A stretch of DNA of 64,000 bases from Hyphomicrobiales bacterium (GTDB lineage Bacteria; Pseudomonadota; Alphaproteobacteria; Rhizobiales; Beijerinckiaceae). Positions within the stretch are counted from its first letter, which is position 1. Every line of letters starts with the position of its first letter. Shown here piece after piece: positions 44,396 to 54,181 of the stretch. The notes beneath the pieces are model-generated. The model searched no databases, was not told where the DNA came from, and was given only the letters and a program-made list of their open reading frames with translations. Location of the stretch: assembly GCA_900473415.1 (NCBI GenBank), contig UCLR01000005.1:1-64000 (forward strand), written 5' to 3'. Made by a program: the position numbers and the translations under genes.

Positions 44396-44474
44396 CCATG
44401 AAGAGTGGGGGCGGTCAGATCGCGGGCCATCCGGGAAGGCGGTTCCTCCGACCGGCTTTGGGGGGCTGCCCGAC

Positions 44475-45884
44475 ATGATGCTGGAGCCGATCGGTCTGAT
44501 CACGGTCCTCATCGGGATCGCCTGCCTGCTTACGACGATGGAGGCCGCGGTTGTCGGCCTCGGTATCGCTGCCGTCTTCGGTGCGGCCTGCGCGCTATTC
44601 GTCGGCGGAGCGAATGTGCAGCCCGGGCACCTGTTCCTCGGCTTTGTCGTGATCGCGGCCGTGAGCCGAAGGCGCGAAGCGAGCACCGCGATCAGGGCGC
44701 TGAATCCCGACGAGCCTGGATTTTGGCTCGCCTGCCTGGCGATCTACGGGATCGCCAGCGCCTTCTTCGTGCCGCGCCTGCTGGCTGGCGTCACCGAGAT
44801 CGTTCCGCTGGGAGCCTCGATCTACGAAGACAGCGGCACGACCGTCCCGCTGACGCCGGTCTCGAGCAATCTGACACAGAGCGTCTATTTGATCGCGAAC
44901 CTCGTCAGCTTCGTCGTCATCGTCGCGGTCGCCTCGACCCAGAAAGGATTCGAGGCCGTTCTCAAGGGCGTGCTGGCCTATTGCATGGCCAACCTCGCTT
45001 TCGCGCTGATCGACCTCGTTACCTTCTACTCAGGTACGCAGGAGCTGCTCGGCTTCATGCGCAATGCCCAGTACGTGATGCACACCGAGGACCAGGTCGC
45101 GGGCATGAAGCGCATCGCGGGTGCCTTTCCTGAGGCCTCGGCCTTTGCGCGCTCCACGCTCGGGGTGTTCGGCTTGACCGGAACGCTTTTCCTGTGTGGC
45201 CGGTCTCCACTCCTGACGGGCACCCTTGCCGCGCTTGCGGCCGTCTCGCTCGTCTTCTCCACCTCCTCGACGGGGCTGGCCGGGGGGCCGGTGATGTTGC
45301 TCGTGCTCTATGCGACCGCCATCCTTCGCGCTCAGCGGCCCGGCGGCCGGACGTCGGCGGTCGTCACGATCGCAGCGCCGGCTGTCGTGATCGCCGCCAG
45401 CATCGGCGTGATGCTGGAACCGACGCTGTCCCAGATCATCCAGGACTATTTCAACCTGGTTCTTCTCGACAAATCGGCCTCGGATTCCGGCATCGAGCGC
45501 AGCGCCTGGAATGCGATATCGTTCCAGAACTTCCTGGATACCCAAGGCATCGGGGTGGGGCTCGGCACCGCCCGGGCATCGAGCTTCGCGGTCGCCTTGC
45601 TGGCGACTGTCGGCGTTCCCGGCGCGCTCTTCTACGGAGCATTTCTGACCAGCGCGCTCTTCATGCGGCCCGGTATCCCGGGCAGCTTCCCCACTGATGT
45701 GCGCCTTGCCGCGCGCAATGGCTGTATCGGCCTGCTGCTGGGCGACATGCTTGTCAGCCCGGTGATCGACCAGGGTCTGTTCTTCTACATGCTCGCCGCG
45801 CTTGCCGCGGCGCGTCCGAAGGAGGAGGCGCGTGTTGCGAGGCCCATGCCGCTCGGCATCGCTGCTTGGAGGCGGCTGGCATGA
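44475..45884 (+). CDS. O-antigen ligase/polymerase-like membrane protein (Wzy/WaaL type)
   Basis: 469 residues with about 11-12 predicted membrane segments and a large periplasmic loop around residues 90-125 (PRLLAGVTEIVPLG). A second loop near 330-355 holds SASDSGIERSAWNAI and IGVGLGT, the usual site of the catalytic residues in the Wzy_C/O-antigen ligase family. It should polymerise repeat units in the periplasm. It ends with a four-base overlap with the next glycosyltransferase gene. Polymerase versus ligase cannot be decided from sequence, but no other polymerase is present. Confidence 0.78.
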   Translation: MMLEPIGLITVLIGIACLLTTMEAAVVGLGIAAVFGAACALFVGGANVQPGHLFLGFVVIAAVSRRREASTAIRALNPDEPGFWLACLAIYGIASAFFVPRLLAGVTEIVPLGASIYEDSGTTVPLTPVSSNLTQSVYLIANLVSFVVIVAVASTQKGFEAVLKGVLAYCMANLAFALIDLVTFYSGTQELLGFMRNAQYVMHTEDQVAGMKRIAGAFPEASAFARSTLGVFGLTGTLFLCGRSPLLTGTLAALAAVSLVFSTSSTGLAGGPVMLLVLYATAILRAQRPGGRTSAVVTIAAPAVVIAASIGVMLEPTLSQIIQDYFNLVLLDKSASDSGIERSAWNAISFQNFLDTQGIGVGLGTARASSFAVALLATVGVPGALFYGAFLTSALFMRPGIPGSFPTDVRLAARNGCIGLLLGDMLVSPVIDQGLFFYMLAALAAARPKEEARVARPMPLGIAAWRRLA

Positions 45885-47884
45885 CTTCCTCCAGCGACTT
45901 CGCCATCAACGGCCGCTTTCTGACCCAACGCGTGACGGGGGTGCAGCGCTACGCCCGCAACGTCGTTGCCGCGATGGACGCCACGCTGGGCGAGCGTGGA
46001 CAGGTCGCGACGATCATCGCGCCGCCGGGCGCCGACGATCCCCGGCTCCAGGCGCTGCCGCTGCTCCGTGCCGGCCGGTTTTCCGGCCATGGCTGGGAGC
46101 AGCTCGAATTGCCGGCCACGGCCTTCGGCCCACTGCTGAACCTCTGCAACACGGCGCCGTTGGCCAAGCGCGAGCAGATCATCTGCATCCATGACGCGAA
46201 CGTCTTCACCGCGTCCGGCAGCTACGGTCGGGCGTTCCGGGAGCTCTACACCCGGCTTCAGCCGCTGCTGGTTCGCCGGGCCGCCCGCATCGCGACGGTA
46301 TCGCACGCCTCGGCACGGCAGCTTGCCCGCTACCTGCCGATCCGGGCGGACCAGATCGCCGTGCTTCCGAACGGCCACGAACATGCGCTCACCTGGTGCC
46401 CGGAACGTGCCGAGACCGCCCCGGCGCTGCTGGCGAGCCGGGCAGGCCGCCGCTTTGTCCTCGCGCTCGGCTCGCGGGCCCGGCACAAGAACCTTGGCCT
46501 TCTGATCGACATCGCACCTCGCCTGGCCGAAAGCGGCATCGACGTCCTGATCGCCGGGGGGGAAGGCGACATCTTCGCGCCGGACGCACTCCGCGCTGTG
46601 CCCAATGTCCATCATCTCGGCCGTCTGTCGGACGATGACCTCGCCTATCTGATGGACAGGGCGCTGTGCCTCGTCTTTCCGTCCCTGGCCGAAGGCTTCG
46701 GCCTGCCTATCGTGGAGGCGATGGCGCGGGGCTGTCCGGTCGTTGCATCCGATTGCGCAAGCATGCCCGAGGTCTGCGGCAACGCCGCGCTGCTGGCCGG
46801 GCCGACGCAGCCCGACGCCTGGACGAGACAAATTCTAGCACTGGCCGGGTCTCCCGATTTGCGCACGGAGTTGAGCGAGAAAGGGCGTGAGCAGGTCGCG
46901 ACCTTCTCGTGGGCGCAGACCGGGGCCGGCTATATCGAGCTGCTCCGCCAGCCGGCGGCGTCGCTGACCGGGCGCGCGGCCAATCTGCCGCGGCGGCCGC
47001 GCGTTGCTGTCGTCATCGCCACGCGGGGCCGCCCGGACGTGGTGTCGCTCACCGTCAGGCACCTCCTCGCGCACCAGTCCCTGAAGCCTGACGAGGTTAT
47101 CGTCTCCTGTTGCGCCCGCCAGGACGCCGGCGATCTCGCCCGACACCCGGACGTGACGGTCGTGACCGGCCCCCCGGGGCTTGCTGCCCAGCGCAATACG
47201 GGGCTCGCGCAGTTGCCGCCCGATGTCGAGATCGTGGTGTTCTTCGACGATGACTTCGTCGCGCACCGGGACTGGCTCGCGCGGGCGGCTGAGACCTTTC
47301 GGGACGATGTCGAGGTTGTCGCGCTGACCGGCCGTGTTCTGGAGGATGGCGTCACAGGGCCGGGTATCCGCTTCGAGGATGCAAGCCGTCTGGTCGAGCA
47401 TGTTCCGCTGAGCGATTGGTCGTGGATCGACAGCTACAGCCCCTATGGCTGCAACATGGCCTTCCGCTTGTCGCAACTCGGCGATCTGCGCTTCGACGAG
47501 CGCCTCGTCCTCTATGGCTGGCTCGAGGACCGGGATTTTGGGGCAACTCTCGCCAAGAAGGGTGGCCGCATCGCCAAGTCCGCCGAGCTCGTCGGCGTGC
47601 ACATGGGCGTCAAGAGCGGCCGGATCGCGGGAGACCGCCTCGGCTACTCCCAGGTCGTCAACCCTCTCTACATGCTGCGGAAGGGGACCATGACCTTGCC
47701 GCAGGTCGCCGGACAGCTGTTCCGGAACATGGCGAGCAACATCGGCAAGGCGGCCTGGCCGGAACCTTTCGTCGACCGTCGGGGACGCCTGCGAGGCAAC
47801 GTGCTGGCGATCGCCGATGTGCTCCGCGGGCGCATCCAGCCGGAGCGAGCGGCATCGATCACACTCGGGTCGGAGAAGACATGA
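45881..47884 (+). CDS. Bifunctional glycosyltransferase: GT4 domain fused to GT2 domain
   Basis: 667 residues from ATG 45881. Residues 1 to about 365 are a GT-B/GT4 enzyme (VTGVQRYARNVVAAM, SRARHKNLGLLIDIAPRL, E-x7-E in PSLAEGFGLPIVEAMARG). Residues about 375-667 are a GT-A/GT2 enzyme (VAVVIATRGRPDVVSLTVRHLL, metal-binding VVFFDDDFVAHRDWL, WSWIDSYSPYGCNMAFR). Two successive additions by one protein are likely. Both starts and stops overlap neighbours by four bases, so the group is translationally coupled. Confidence 0.87.
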   Translation: MTSSSDFAINGRFLTQRVTGVQRYARNVVAAMDATLGERGQVATIIAPPGADDPRLQALPLLRAGRFSGHGWEQLELPATAFGPLLNLCNTAPLAKREQIICIHDANVFTASGSYGRAFRELYTRLQPLLVRRAARIATVSHASARQLARYLPIRADQIAVLPNGHEHALTWCPERAETAPALLASRAGRRFVLALGSRARHKNLGLLIDIAPRLAESGIDVLIAGGEGDIFAPDALRAVPNVHHLGRLSDDDLAYLMDRALCLVFPSLAEGFGLPIVEAMARGCPVVASDCASMPEVCGNAALLAGPTQPDAWTRQILALAGSPDLRTELSEKGREQVATFSWAQTGAGYIELLRQPAASLTGRAANLPRRPRVAVVIATRGRPDVVSLTVRHLLAHQSLKPDEVIVSCCARQDAGDLARHPDVTVVTGPPGLAAQRNTGLAQLPPDVEIVVFFDDDFVAHRDWLARAAETFRDDVEVVALTGRVLEDGVTGPGIRFEDASRLVEHVPLSDWSWIDSYSPYGCNMAFRLSQLGDLRFDERLVLYGWLEDRDFGATLAKKGGRIAKSAELVGVHMGVKSGRIAGDRLGYSQVVNPLYMLRKGTMTLPQVAGQLFRNMASNIGKAAWPEPFVDRRGRLRGNVLAIADVLRGRIQPERAASITLGSEKT

Positions 47885-49593
47885 TGCATAAGGGGCTTAC
47901 GGGGGGACGTCGCCTGCAATCGGTTTGGCCGATCGAAGAGGCTGCCACGGCGCCAGCGGAGGATGGGCCGCTCGCCCTGCTGAGGTCGGTCGGAGCCAAG
48001 CTGAGGCGGTATTCGGTCCCGCTCGCTCTTTGGACCGCTGCCTGCGTCCTCGCCGCGGGCTTCTACGCCTACACGGCCGTGCCGATCTATTCCGCCACCG
48101 CGACGCTCCTGCTGGAGCCGCGGCGCCCGGTTTCTCGCGGCGTCGGCGAGCAGGCGGGTGCCGGGACATTGGACCTCAACCGCGCCGACAGCGAGATACA
48201 GGTCATCCGCTCGGAACGCCTGCTGAACGCCGTGTTCGAGGGGCTCGATCTCGCGGAAAAGCCGGAGTTCTCTCCGCAAGAGGCAGGAGTCGTCGGAGCC
48301 CTCTGGAACTCGTTGCGCGGGGTCCTCGGTCGCGATGACAAGGCAGGCTCGCGCGCGACCAGCGCCGCCAATTCGAGCGAGAGCGAGACGGTTCGTGACG
48401 AGACTTCCGCCCCCGCATCCGATGGAGGTCGGATGCGGCAGATCGCGTTCGAGAATTTTGCGCGCCGTCTGGCGGTCCGGCGCGTCGGACAGTCCTATGT
48501 CGTCGAGATCACTTACTCATCGTCCGATCCCGTCCTGGCTGCCCAGGTCGCGAATGCAGCCGGCTCGGCCTATATCTGGCAGTCGGTTTCGTTCAAGGCC
48601 GAGCTTGCGCGGAATGGTGCGGAGAATCTCCAAGGGCGGGTGAATTCACTGGATGCGCAGGTCGAGGCTGCGGGCCGCGCGCTGAAGGCGGGCGTCGTAC
48701 CGGCCGGGCCGACCCCGGATGCCGACGCGCGGGTCATCGGGGCCGCGCTCCGTCCGCTTGCCCCCTCCGCGCCGCGCAAGACGCTGATCCTGCTGCTCGG
48801 TGCGGTCGGTGGCCTGATGAGCGGCCTCGTGGTCGTCGCGCTCCTGGCAGCCTTCGATCGCAAGCTGCGCAGCCCTGACGATCTCTCGCGACAGGCCGGC
48901 CTGCCCTGTCTGGCCAGCATTCCGGCGGGCGATCGCGGGCGCGGCACGAGGTATCGTTCCGAAGCGGAATTGGACCGCCTGGCCGTTACGCATCCGACCA
49001 GCGCCTTCGCATTGGCGGTGCGTCGGTTGCGCACCACCGTGGAACTGGCCTGCTCCGCTAGCAAGCCGGGCGAGAACATGGCAGTCGCCTTCGTCGCCTG
49101 CGAGGAAGATACCGGCGCCACGGTGCTGGTGATGAATCTGGCGCGTGTGATCGGCCGAAGCGGGACGCATGTCACCGTGCTGAGTGCCGAAGGGCCGGGT
49201 CACTACGATCTGCATGGGGCCGGGGCCGTGACCGTCGTCGACGCGCTGGCTTGCCGCGGGCAGCCCGCCCAGCTCTCCTGCATCAAGCTGGGCGATATCT
49301 CGGTCCTGCCTCTACTGTCCGAAAACGAAGATCTGAACCATTTCGCCGATTTCAACGACCCCAGCGTCGGCGCGATCATCAATGCGGTGCGGCAGAGGGG
49401 CGACGTGCTGCTCGATCTGCCGCCTGTAGGCGGCGACACTGACACGCTCGCGCTCGCCCAGCACGTCGACGCCGTCATTCTGGTAGCAGTCGCGGGCGTC
49501 ACGGGCACTGATGCGATCGCGGAGACGGCACGGTCCCTCCGGGCCGGCGGCGCAAACGTGATCGGGGCCGTGCTGAGCCACGCAACCGCCTAG
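47881..49593 (+). CDS. Wzz/BY-kinase-like chain-length determinant with degenerate kinase domain
   Basis: 570 residues from ATG 47881, overlapping the previous stop. The N-terminal Wzz-like domain has a first membrane segment (LALWTAACVLAAGFYAYTAV) and PIYSATATLLLEPRRP. The periplasmic helical part is shorter than usual, and a second segment (TLILLLGAVGGLMSGLVVVALL) is at about residues 301-322. The cytoplasmic part resembles Wzc-type tyrosine kinases, but the place of Walker A reads VACEEDTGATVLVMNLA (about 404-420) with no GKS/T. No C-terminal tyrosine cluster is present. It may set EPS chain length without kinase activity. Confidence 0.8.
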   Translation: MMHKGLTGGRRLQSVWPIEEAATAPAEDGPLALLRSVGAKLRRYSVPLALWTAACVLAAGFYAYTAVPIYSATATLLLEPRRPVSRGVGEQAGAGTLDLNRADSEIQVIRSERLLNAVFEGLDLAEKPEFSPQEAGVVGALWNSLRGVLGRDDKAGSRATSAANSSESETVRDETSAPASDGGRMRQIAFENFARRLAVRRVGQSYVVEITYSSSDPVLAAQVANAAGSAYIWQSVSFKAELARNGAENLQGRVNSLDAQVEAAGRALKAGVVPAGPTPDADARVIGAALRPLAPSAPRKTLILLLGAVGGLMSGLVVVALLAAFDRKLRSPDDLSRQAGLPCLASIPAGDRGRGTRYRSEAELDRLAVTHPTSAFALAVRRLRTTVELACSASKPGENMAVAFVACEEDTGATVLVMNLARVIGRSGTHVTVLSAEGPGHYDLHGAGAVTVVDALACRGQPAQLSCIKLGDISVLPLLSENEDLNHFADFNDPSVGAIINAVRQRGDVLLDLPPVGGDTDTLALAQHVDAVILVAVAGVTGTDAIAETARSLRAGGANVIGAVLSHATA

Positions 49594-49617
49594 CTGACAT
49601 CGTCGAGGGGCGAAGAG

Positions 49618-50403
49618 ATGCTGACGAGGACGACCAAAAGAATGGCGGCTGGCGCTCTGGGCGCCTTGGCGGGGCGGCCCGATGTGCGCCAAATCATGTT
49701 CAACGCCTTGCGGCTGCGCCGGCCCGAGATCATGCAACTGCGCGAAGATGAGGCCGTCCGCTTCCTCGGCTACGTCTTCGACAATCTCGACAGCTCGAAA
49801 TCCCAGATCCTGCAGGACCTGTGGGTCGCCTTTGAGCTGTCGGAAATGCGCGGCGGCTTCTTCGTCGAGTTCGGGGCGACGGATGGGCTGACGAACAGCA
49901 ACAGCTGGCGGCTCGAGAAGCAATTCGGGTGGAGCGGCATCCTGGCGGAGCCCAATCCCGTCTGGCACGCCGCCCTCGACCGCAATCGCAGCGGCGCGAT
50001 CGACAAGCGCTGCGTCTATTCACGTTCAGGCGAAACCCTCGGCTTCATGGCGACCGAGGATCCCGAGCTGAGCGGCATTTCGGCGAGCGCGGGGCGGGAC
50101 CATTTCGCGGCGGTTCGGCAGGCCGGAACGGCGATCGAGGTCGAGACGGTTTCCCTCGACGATCTGCTCGATCAGCACGCCGCGCCCGCGGTTATCGACT
50201 ATATGTCCATCGACACTGAAGGCAGCGAACTCGAGATTCTCGAAGCCTTCGATTTCGGGAAGCGACAGGTCCACCTGCTCTCGGTCGAGCACAGCAACAG
50301 TCCGCAGGAACCCAAGATCGATGCGTTCCTCGCCGGGCATGGCTTCAAGCGGCGGTTCCCGGAGTATTCCCAATGGGACGGCTGGTATGTCCATGAAGGC
50401 TGA
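49618..50403 (+). CDS. FkbM family methyltransferase
   Basis: 261 residues. The conserved block GGFFVEFGATDGLTNSNSW (about 79-97) forms the SAM site, followed by GILAEPNPVWHAAL, and VIDYMSIDTEGSELEILEAF marks the FkbM family. Probably methylates a hydroxyl of an EPS sugar. GGGGCGAAGAG precedes the ATG. The next glycosyltransferase gene starts inside its last codons. Confidence 0.88.
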   Translation: MLTRTTKRMAAGALGALAGRPDVRQIMFNALRLRRPEIMQLREDEAVRFLGYVFDNLDSSKSQILQDLWVAFELSEMRGGFFVEFGATDGLTNSNSWRLEKQFGWSGILAEPNPVWHAALDRNRSGAIDKRCVYSRSGETLGFMATEDPELSGISASAGRDHFAAVRQAGTAIEVETVSLDDLLDQHAAPAVIDYMSIDTEGSELEILEAFDFGKRQVHLLSVEHSNSPQEPKIDAFLAGHGFKRRFPEYSQWDGWYVHEG

Positions 50404-51445
50404 GGCGACGAGCGCCAGCCCTCCCGAGGACGGCCGCCCCGCCGAACCGCGGATCGCCGTCATCATCACCTGCTGGAATTACGAACGCTTTGTCGGCCGG
50501 GCCATCCGCAGCGTTCAGGAGCAACGCTGCGCCGAGTGCGATCTCGTCGTCGTCGACGATGGTTCGACGGATGGGTCGTGGGATGCGATCCGTGCGACCG
50601 GTGCCAGGGCGTTCCGCATCGCCAATGGGGGGCAGCGTGCAGCCTGCGTCTTCGGGCTCGATCAGACCCGCGCTCCCTTCGTGCTCTTTCTCGACGCCGA
50701 TGACGAGCTGAAGCCCGGTGCGCTCGCCGCGATCTTTCCCCACCTCGACGCCGATGTCGCGAAGCTGCAGTTCCAGCTCGCCAGGATCGACGAGAACGGG
50801 GAGCGGGTGGGAGCCGTGTTTCCGCCGCTCGTGGCCGGCCGCGATCGAGATCACCTGGCGCGGCGCGTCTTGCGCACGGGGGTCTACACGACGCCCCCGA
50901 CCTCCGGGAACGTCTTTCGCAGGGACGTCTGCGCGTTGCTGCGCGAGGTCGATTACGACCGCGCGGCAGACGGCGTGATCCTTTTTGCGGCGCCTTTCCT
51001 TGGCGATGTCGTGAGCCTGCCCGAGGAGCTCGCACTCTATCGCGTGCATGCCGACAATGATTCCGGGTTCGGCAGGCCGCTGGATGCCGGGTTGCTGCGT
51101 CGGGATCTTTCCCGTTTCGCACAGCGGATGGAACATCTGCGCCGGATCGTCGCCCGTTCCGACATGGCCGCGCCGCTGGTCCGGCCGCAGGAGGCCTACT
51201 TCCACCGGGAGCGGAGTTTCTACCTGGCGCTCGCGACCGGGGAGTGTCTCGACAGAGGCCAGTTCCGCGCCCTGATCGGGAGCCTCTGGCGAGAGTATTA
51301 TCCGGCGAAGATCAAGCTGGTCATGACCCTGTTCTTCGGGCTCGCGGCGATCCTGCCACCCCGGTTCGCGGTGCGCTTGCTCGGCCATCGCCTCCGGCCG
51401 GGCGGGCGCTCTCCGCTCGGCTTTCTCAAGGCCCTGATGAGCTGA
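50387..51445 (+). CDS. Glycosyltransferase family 2 protein
   Basis: 352 residues from ATG 50387 (a second ATG at 50393 is equally possible), overlapping the FkbM gene by 17 bases. GT-A features: IAVIITCWNYERFVGRAIRSV, VVVDDGSTDGSWD and the metal-binding LFLDADDEL. A C-terminal hydrophobic stretch (LVMTLFFGLAAILPP) could touch the membrane. It adds a sugar of unknown type. The gene ends three bases from the convergent flippase gene. Confidence 0.87.
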   Translation: MSMKAEATSASPPEDGRPAEPRIAVIITCWNYERFVGRAIRSVQEQRCAECDLVVVDDGSTDGSWDAIRATGARAFRIANGGQRAACVFGLDQTRAPFVLFLDADDELKPGALAAIFPHLDADVAKLQFQLARIDENGERVGAVFPPLVAGRDRDHLARRVLRTGVYTTPPTSGNVFRRDVCALLREVDYDRAADGVILFAAPFLGDVVSLPEELALYRVHADNDSGFGRPLDAGLLRRDLSRFAQRMEHLRRIVARSDMAAPLVRPQEAYFHRERSFYLALATGECLDRGQFRALIGSLWREYYPAKIKLVMTLFFGLAAILPPRFAVRLLGHRLRPGGRSPLGFLKALMS

Positions 51446-51448
51446 CCT

Positions 51449-52888
51449 TTACCATCGGTCGACGAGCTCAAGTCGACTCGGACCGGCCATGAGTCTGATG
51501 CCCAGGATCAGCAGCGTGCAGGCATAGGTCGTTGCCGCCAGAGCGGTTGTGATGCCGAACTCCACCACAGGCTGCAGCGCGAGAGGAGACAGGCGTTCGC
51601 GCAGCAGCAGGACGACCACTGTCATCACGGTCGCCGCGACCAGCACCTTCCAGAGATTCTTCAACTGCTCCGCCAGGCCGACGCCGATGAGGCGATAGGT
51701 GGCGTCGAGATAGAAGGCGAACATGATGCCGGAGAGGACAAGCCTCGCGACGCTCGCGCCCGTCGCCGAAGCGAGGAATACGCCGAACGAGATGAGGACG
51801 ATCCGAAAAGCCAGATCAATGACGCTCAGCCGGGCCATGAGAGAGGGCCGGTCCACGGCCATGCTGAGCGCACACAAGGTCTGGAAATAGGGGATCGGCA
51901 ACACTGCGAGCGCCAACCATTGCATCAGGGGTACGGTGTCGGTCCATTTCGGGCCGAGCAGGATCGCGACAAGGAGATCGGCGGTGAGCGCGATTCCCAG
52001 TGCGGCCGGGACTGCCAACAGCATGGCGATGCGTGCTGTTTTGAGGAAGGCCCTGCGCAACCGCGGTGGGTCGGCGTTGATCTTGGCGAATGCCGCCATG
52101 ACCGGTTGGAGCGCCGGGCCTATCAGGCTCTGCGTCGGCGCGGCCGACAGGTCGCTGGCGATGGCATAGTGACCAAGCGTCGCCTTGTCGGCCGTCACAC
52201 CGATCAGGGCACGGTCGAACTGCCAGTTCAGCGCCGAGACGACCTGGGTCGCGGTGAACCAGCCTACGAAGCTGGAGAAATGAGAGAAGCGCTCCAGCGA
52301 CAAAGACGGCTTGTAGGGCGACAGAACGTAGGAAACCGCCGAGGCGACGGTCGGCGCCACGACGAAGTTGACGGCGATCGCCCAGAAGCCGCCGCCAGCG
52401 AATACGGTTGCCATCGCAGCTGCGAAAGCCGTGAACTTGCCGATGAGTTCGGCGATGAACATCGGCCGGAACGAAAGCTCGCGGCTGTACTCGACCATGC
52501 CGGGGCTGAAGAGCCCTCGGGCGATGGGGGCGGCAGAGAGTACCACCACCAGCACGAGGAAATGCTCGTTCGCGCCGAGGAACGAAAAGGGCAGCGCGAC
52601 GAGCAGGATCGCCAGCGCGACGATGACGCTGCGTGCGACACCCAGGGTGAAGCCGGTGTCGAGATGGGCCTTGTCGATCTCGCGCAGCCGGGTCAACGCC
52701 TGGCTGACCGGCACTTCCAGCACGGTGTCGACGATCGCGACAAGGCTCATGGCGAGCGCCGTGACCCCGAAATCGGCAGGGGTGAGGATGCGCGCGAGGA
52801 CGAGCATGGTGACCATGTCGATCGCTCGCCCGGAGAAGCGGGAGAGGATGAGCCAGCTCGCCCCTTTGAACGTCTTCACTGCCAGCAT
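51449..52888 (-). CDS. Polysaccharide flippase (Wzx/MOP superfamily)
   Basis: 479 residues from ATG 52888 (MLAVKTFKGASWLILSRFSG). A further ATG at 52954 would add 22 residues that look unlike the family start. About 12-14 membrane segments, with LARILTPADFGVTALAMSLVAIVDTVLE typical of the WzxC/PST group. It should flip the lipid-linked repeat unit to the periplasm. First of the minus-strand EPS genes to be met after the plus-strand run, and convergent with it. Confidence 0.88.
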   Translation of the reverse strand: MLAVKTFKGASWLILSRFSGRAIDMVTMLVLARILTPADFGVTALAMSLVAIVDTVLEVPVSQALTRLREIDKAHLDTGFTLGVARSVIVALAILLVALPFSFLGANEHFLVLVVVLSAAPIARGLFSPGMVEYSRELSFRPMFIAELIGKFTAFAAAMATVFAGGGFWAIAVNFVVAPTVASAVSYVLSPYKPSLSLERFSHFSSFVGWFTATQVVSALNWQFDRALIGVTADKATLGHYAIASDLSAAPTQSLIGPALQPVMAAFAKINADPPRLRRAFLKTARIAMLLAVPAALGIALTADLLVAILLGPKWTDTVPLMQWLALAVLPIPYFQTLCALSMAVDRPSLMARLSVIDLAFRIVLISFGVFLASATGASVARLVLSGIMFAFYLDATYRLIGVGLAEQLKNLWKVLVAATVMTVVVLLLRERLSPLALQPVVEFGITTALAATTYACTLLILGIRLMAGPSRLELVDRW

Positions 52889-52984
52889 GTCGGGGCCTTT
52901 TCGGAAAGGCTGCCGTGGATCGTTCCGAGAGACGGAGCTGTTCCGGCTGGCCAAACGGCGTGAAAGAGGGATAGGAGCGGTGAC

Positions 52985-54181
52985 CTAGGCATGGGCCGCC
53001 GCCCGAAGCGAGGTCGCCAGTTCCTGATAGAGCTTCCGGGTGTCGAAGCGCTTCCGAACCGTCGCTGCGGCGGCTGCGCCGAACTGCTCGCGCCTGTTCC
53101 AGGCATCGATGATGGCAAGGGACAGCGCGGCGGGATCCGCCACCGGCACCAGCCGGCCATCGACTCCATCCTCGACCAGCCATTCGAAGGCGCGGATCCG
53201 GCTCAGCACCACCGAAGCGCCGCAACCCATAGCTTCGAGCGCGGCGATGGCGACGGCCTCGTTCGAGGACGGCATGGCGTAGACGCCGCAGCTGCGGAAG
53301 AGGTCTCGCACCGCCTCCCGCCCGAGAAAGCCATGGAAGACGACGCGCTCGGCAACGCCGACCTCGGCAGCACATTTCTTCAGCTTGGCGAGATCCGGCC
53401 CCGATCCGACGATATCGAGGCGCCAATCCTGCGGCAGCAGGGCGAGCGCGCGGATAAGGTCGCTGGTCCGCTTCTGCTTGTCGGTCAGCCGTGCGACCGT
53501 GAGGATCGTCTTGTCGCGCCGGCGGCTCGGATCGGGCGAGAACTCGCGCGTGTCGCAGCCATTGGGCAAGAGCTTGGACCGTCCGCCGAAGGCCTGGACG
53601 ATGTCGCATTCGTTGGGCGTCTGGCTGTAGACGAAGGGCGTCCTGGCGAAGCTGCGGCGCTTGAACCACTTCAGGACGCCTCTGGAGACGCCGCCATGAT
53701 CGGCTGCGGTCACGGGGATGTCGACGCGCGTCACGACATGGTCAAAACGCCCGCTCCAGTACTCCTGGATATAAAGCAGATCGATTTCGTCGGTGCGCAG
53801 GCTCTCGCGCAGCGGCTCCATCAGCGCGATCGTGTTGAGACGCTCGTCGAGGTACAGCGACAGCGGGTTGGTCCGGCTCAGCCGCTTCAGCCACACACGC
53901 TCGGCCGGCACGTACCAGCGCGCGAGCGGCAGGAAGCGCACGGCGACGCCGAGCTCCGTTTCGTAACGCCCGCTCTCGCGGAGGGAAGGGATATAGAGCG
54001 TCGGCTTGATGCCGTTCTCGACGAGGCCGCGGGCGTAATACCAGGACCAGTCGCCGCGATAGCTCTTCAGATAGGTCTCGCGCGTCTGGCCCTGGACGCC
54101 GCCGAAGAAGCCTTCGAAGGAACCGCAACTGAGGAGCATCGCCACCTTCATGGCGTGGCCGTGATCGGTCACCGCAGCCAT
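52985..54181 (-). CDS. Glycosyltransferase family 4 protein
   Basis: 398 residues from ATG 54181, which has AGAGGG upstream and overlaps the end of the HAD-protein gene. ATG 54151 (MKVAMLLSCG) is an alternative. GT-B features: NGCDTREFSPDPSRRRDKTILTVARL and the E-x7-E motif SNEAVAIAALEAMGCGASVVLS. It sits between the flippase and the HAD-type gene on the same strand. Specificity unknown. Confidence 0.87.
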   Translation of the reverse strand: MAAVTDHGHAMKVAMLLSCGSFEGFFGGVQGQTRETYLKSYRGDWSWYYARGLVENGIKPTLYIPSLRESGRYETELGVAVRFLPLARWYVPAERVWLKRLSRTNPLSLYLDERLNTIALMEPLRESLRTDEIDLLYIQEYWSGRFDHVVTRVDIPVTAADHGGVSRGVLKWFKRRSFARTPFVYSQTPNECDIVQAFGGRSKLLPNGCDTREFSPDPSRRRDKTILTVARLTDKQKRTSDLIRALALLPQDWRLDIVGSGPDLAKLKKCAAEVGVAERVVFHGFLGREAVRDLFRSCGVYAMPSSNEAVAIAALEAMGCGASVVLSRIRAFEWLVEDGVDGRLVPVADPAALSLAIIDAWNRREQFGAAAAATVRKRFDTRKLYQELATSLRAAAHA

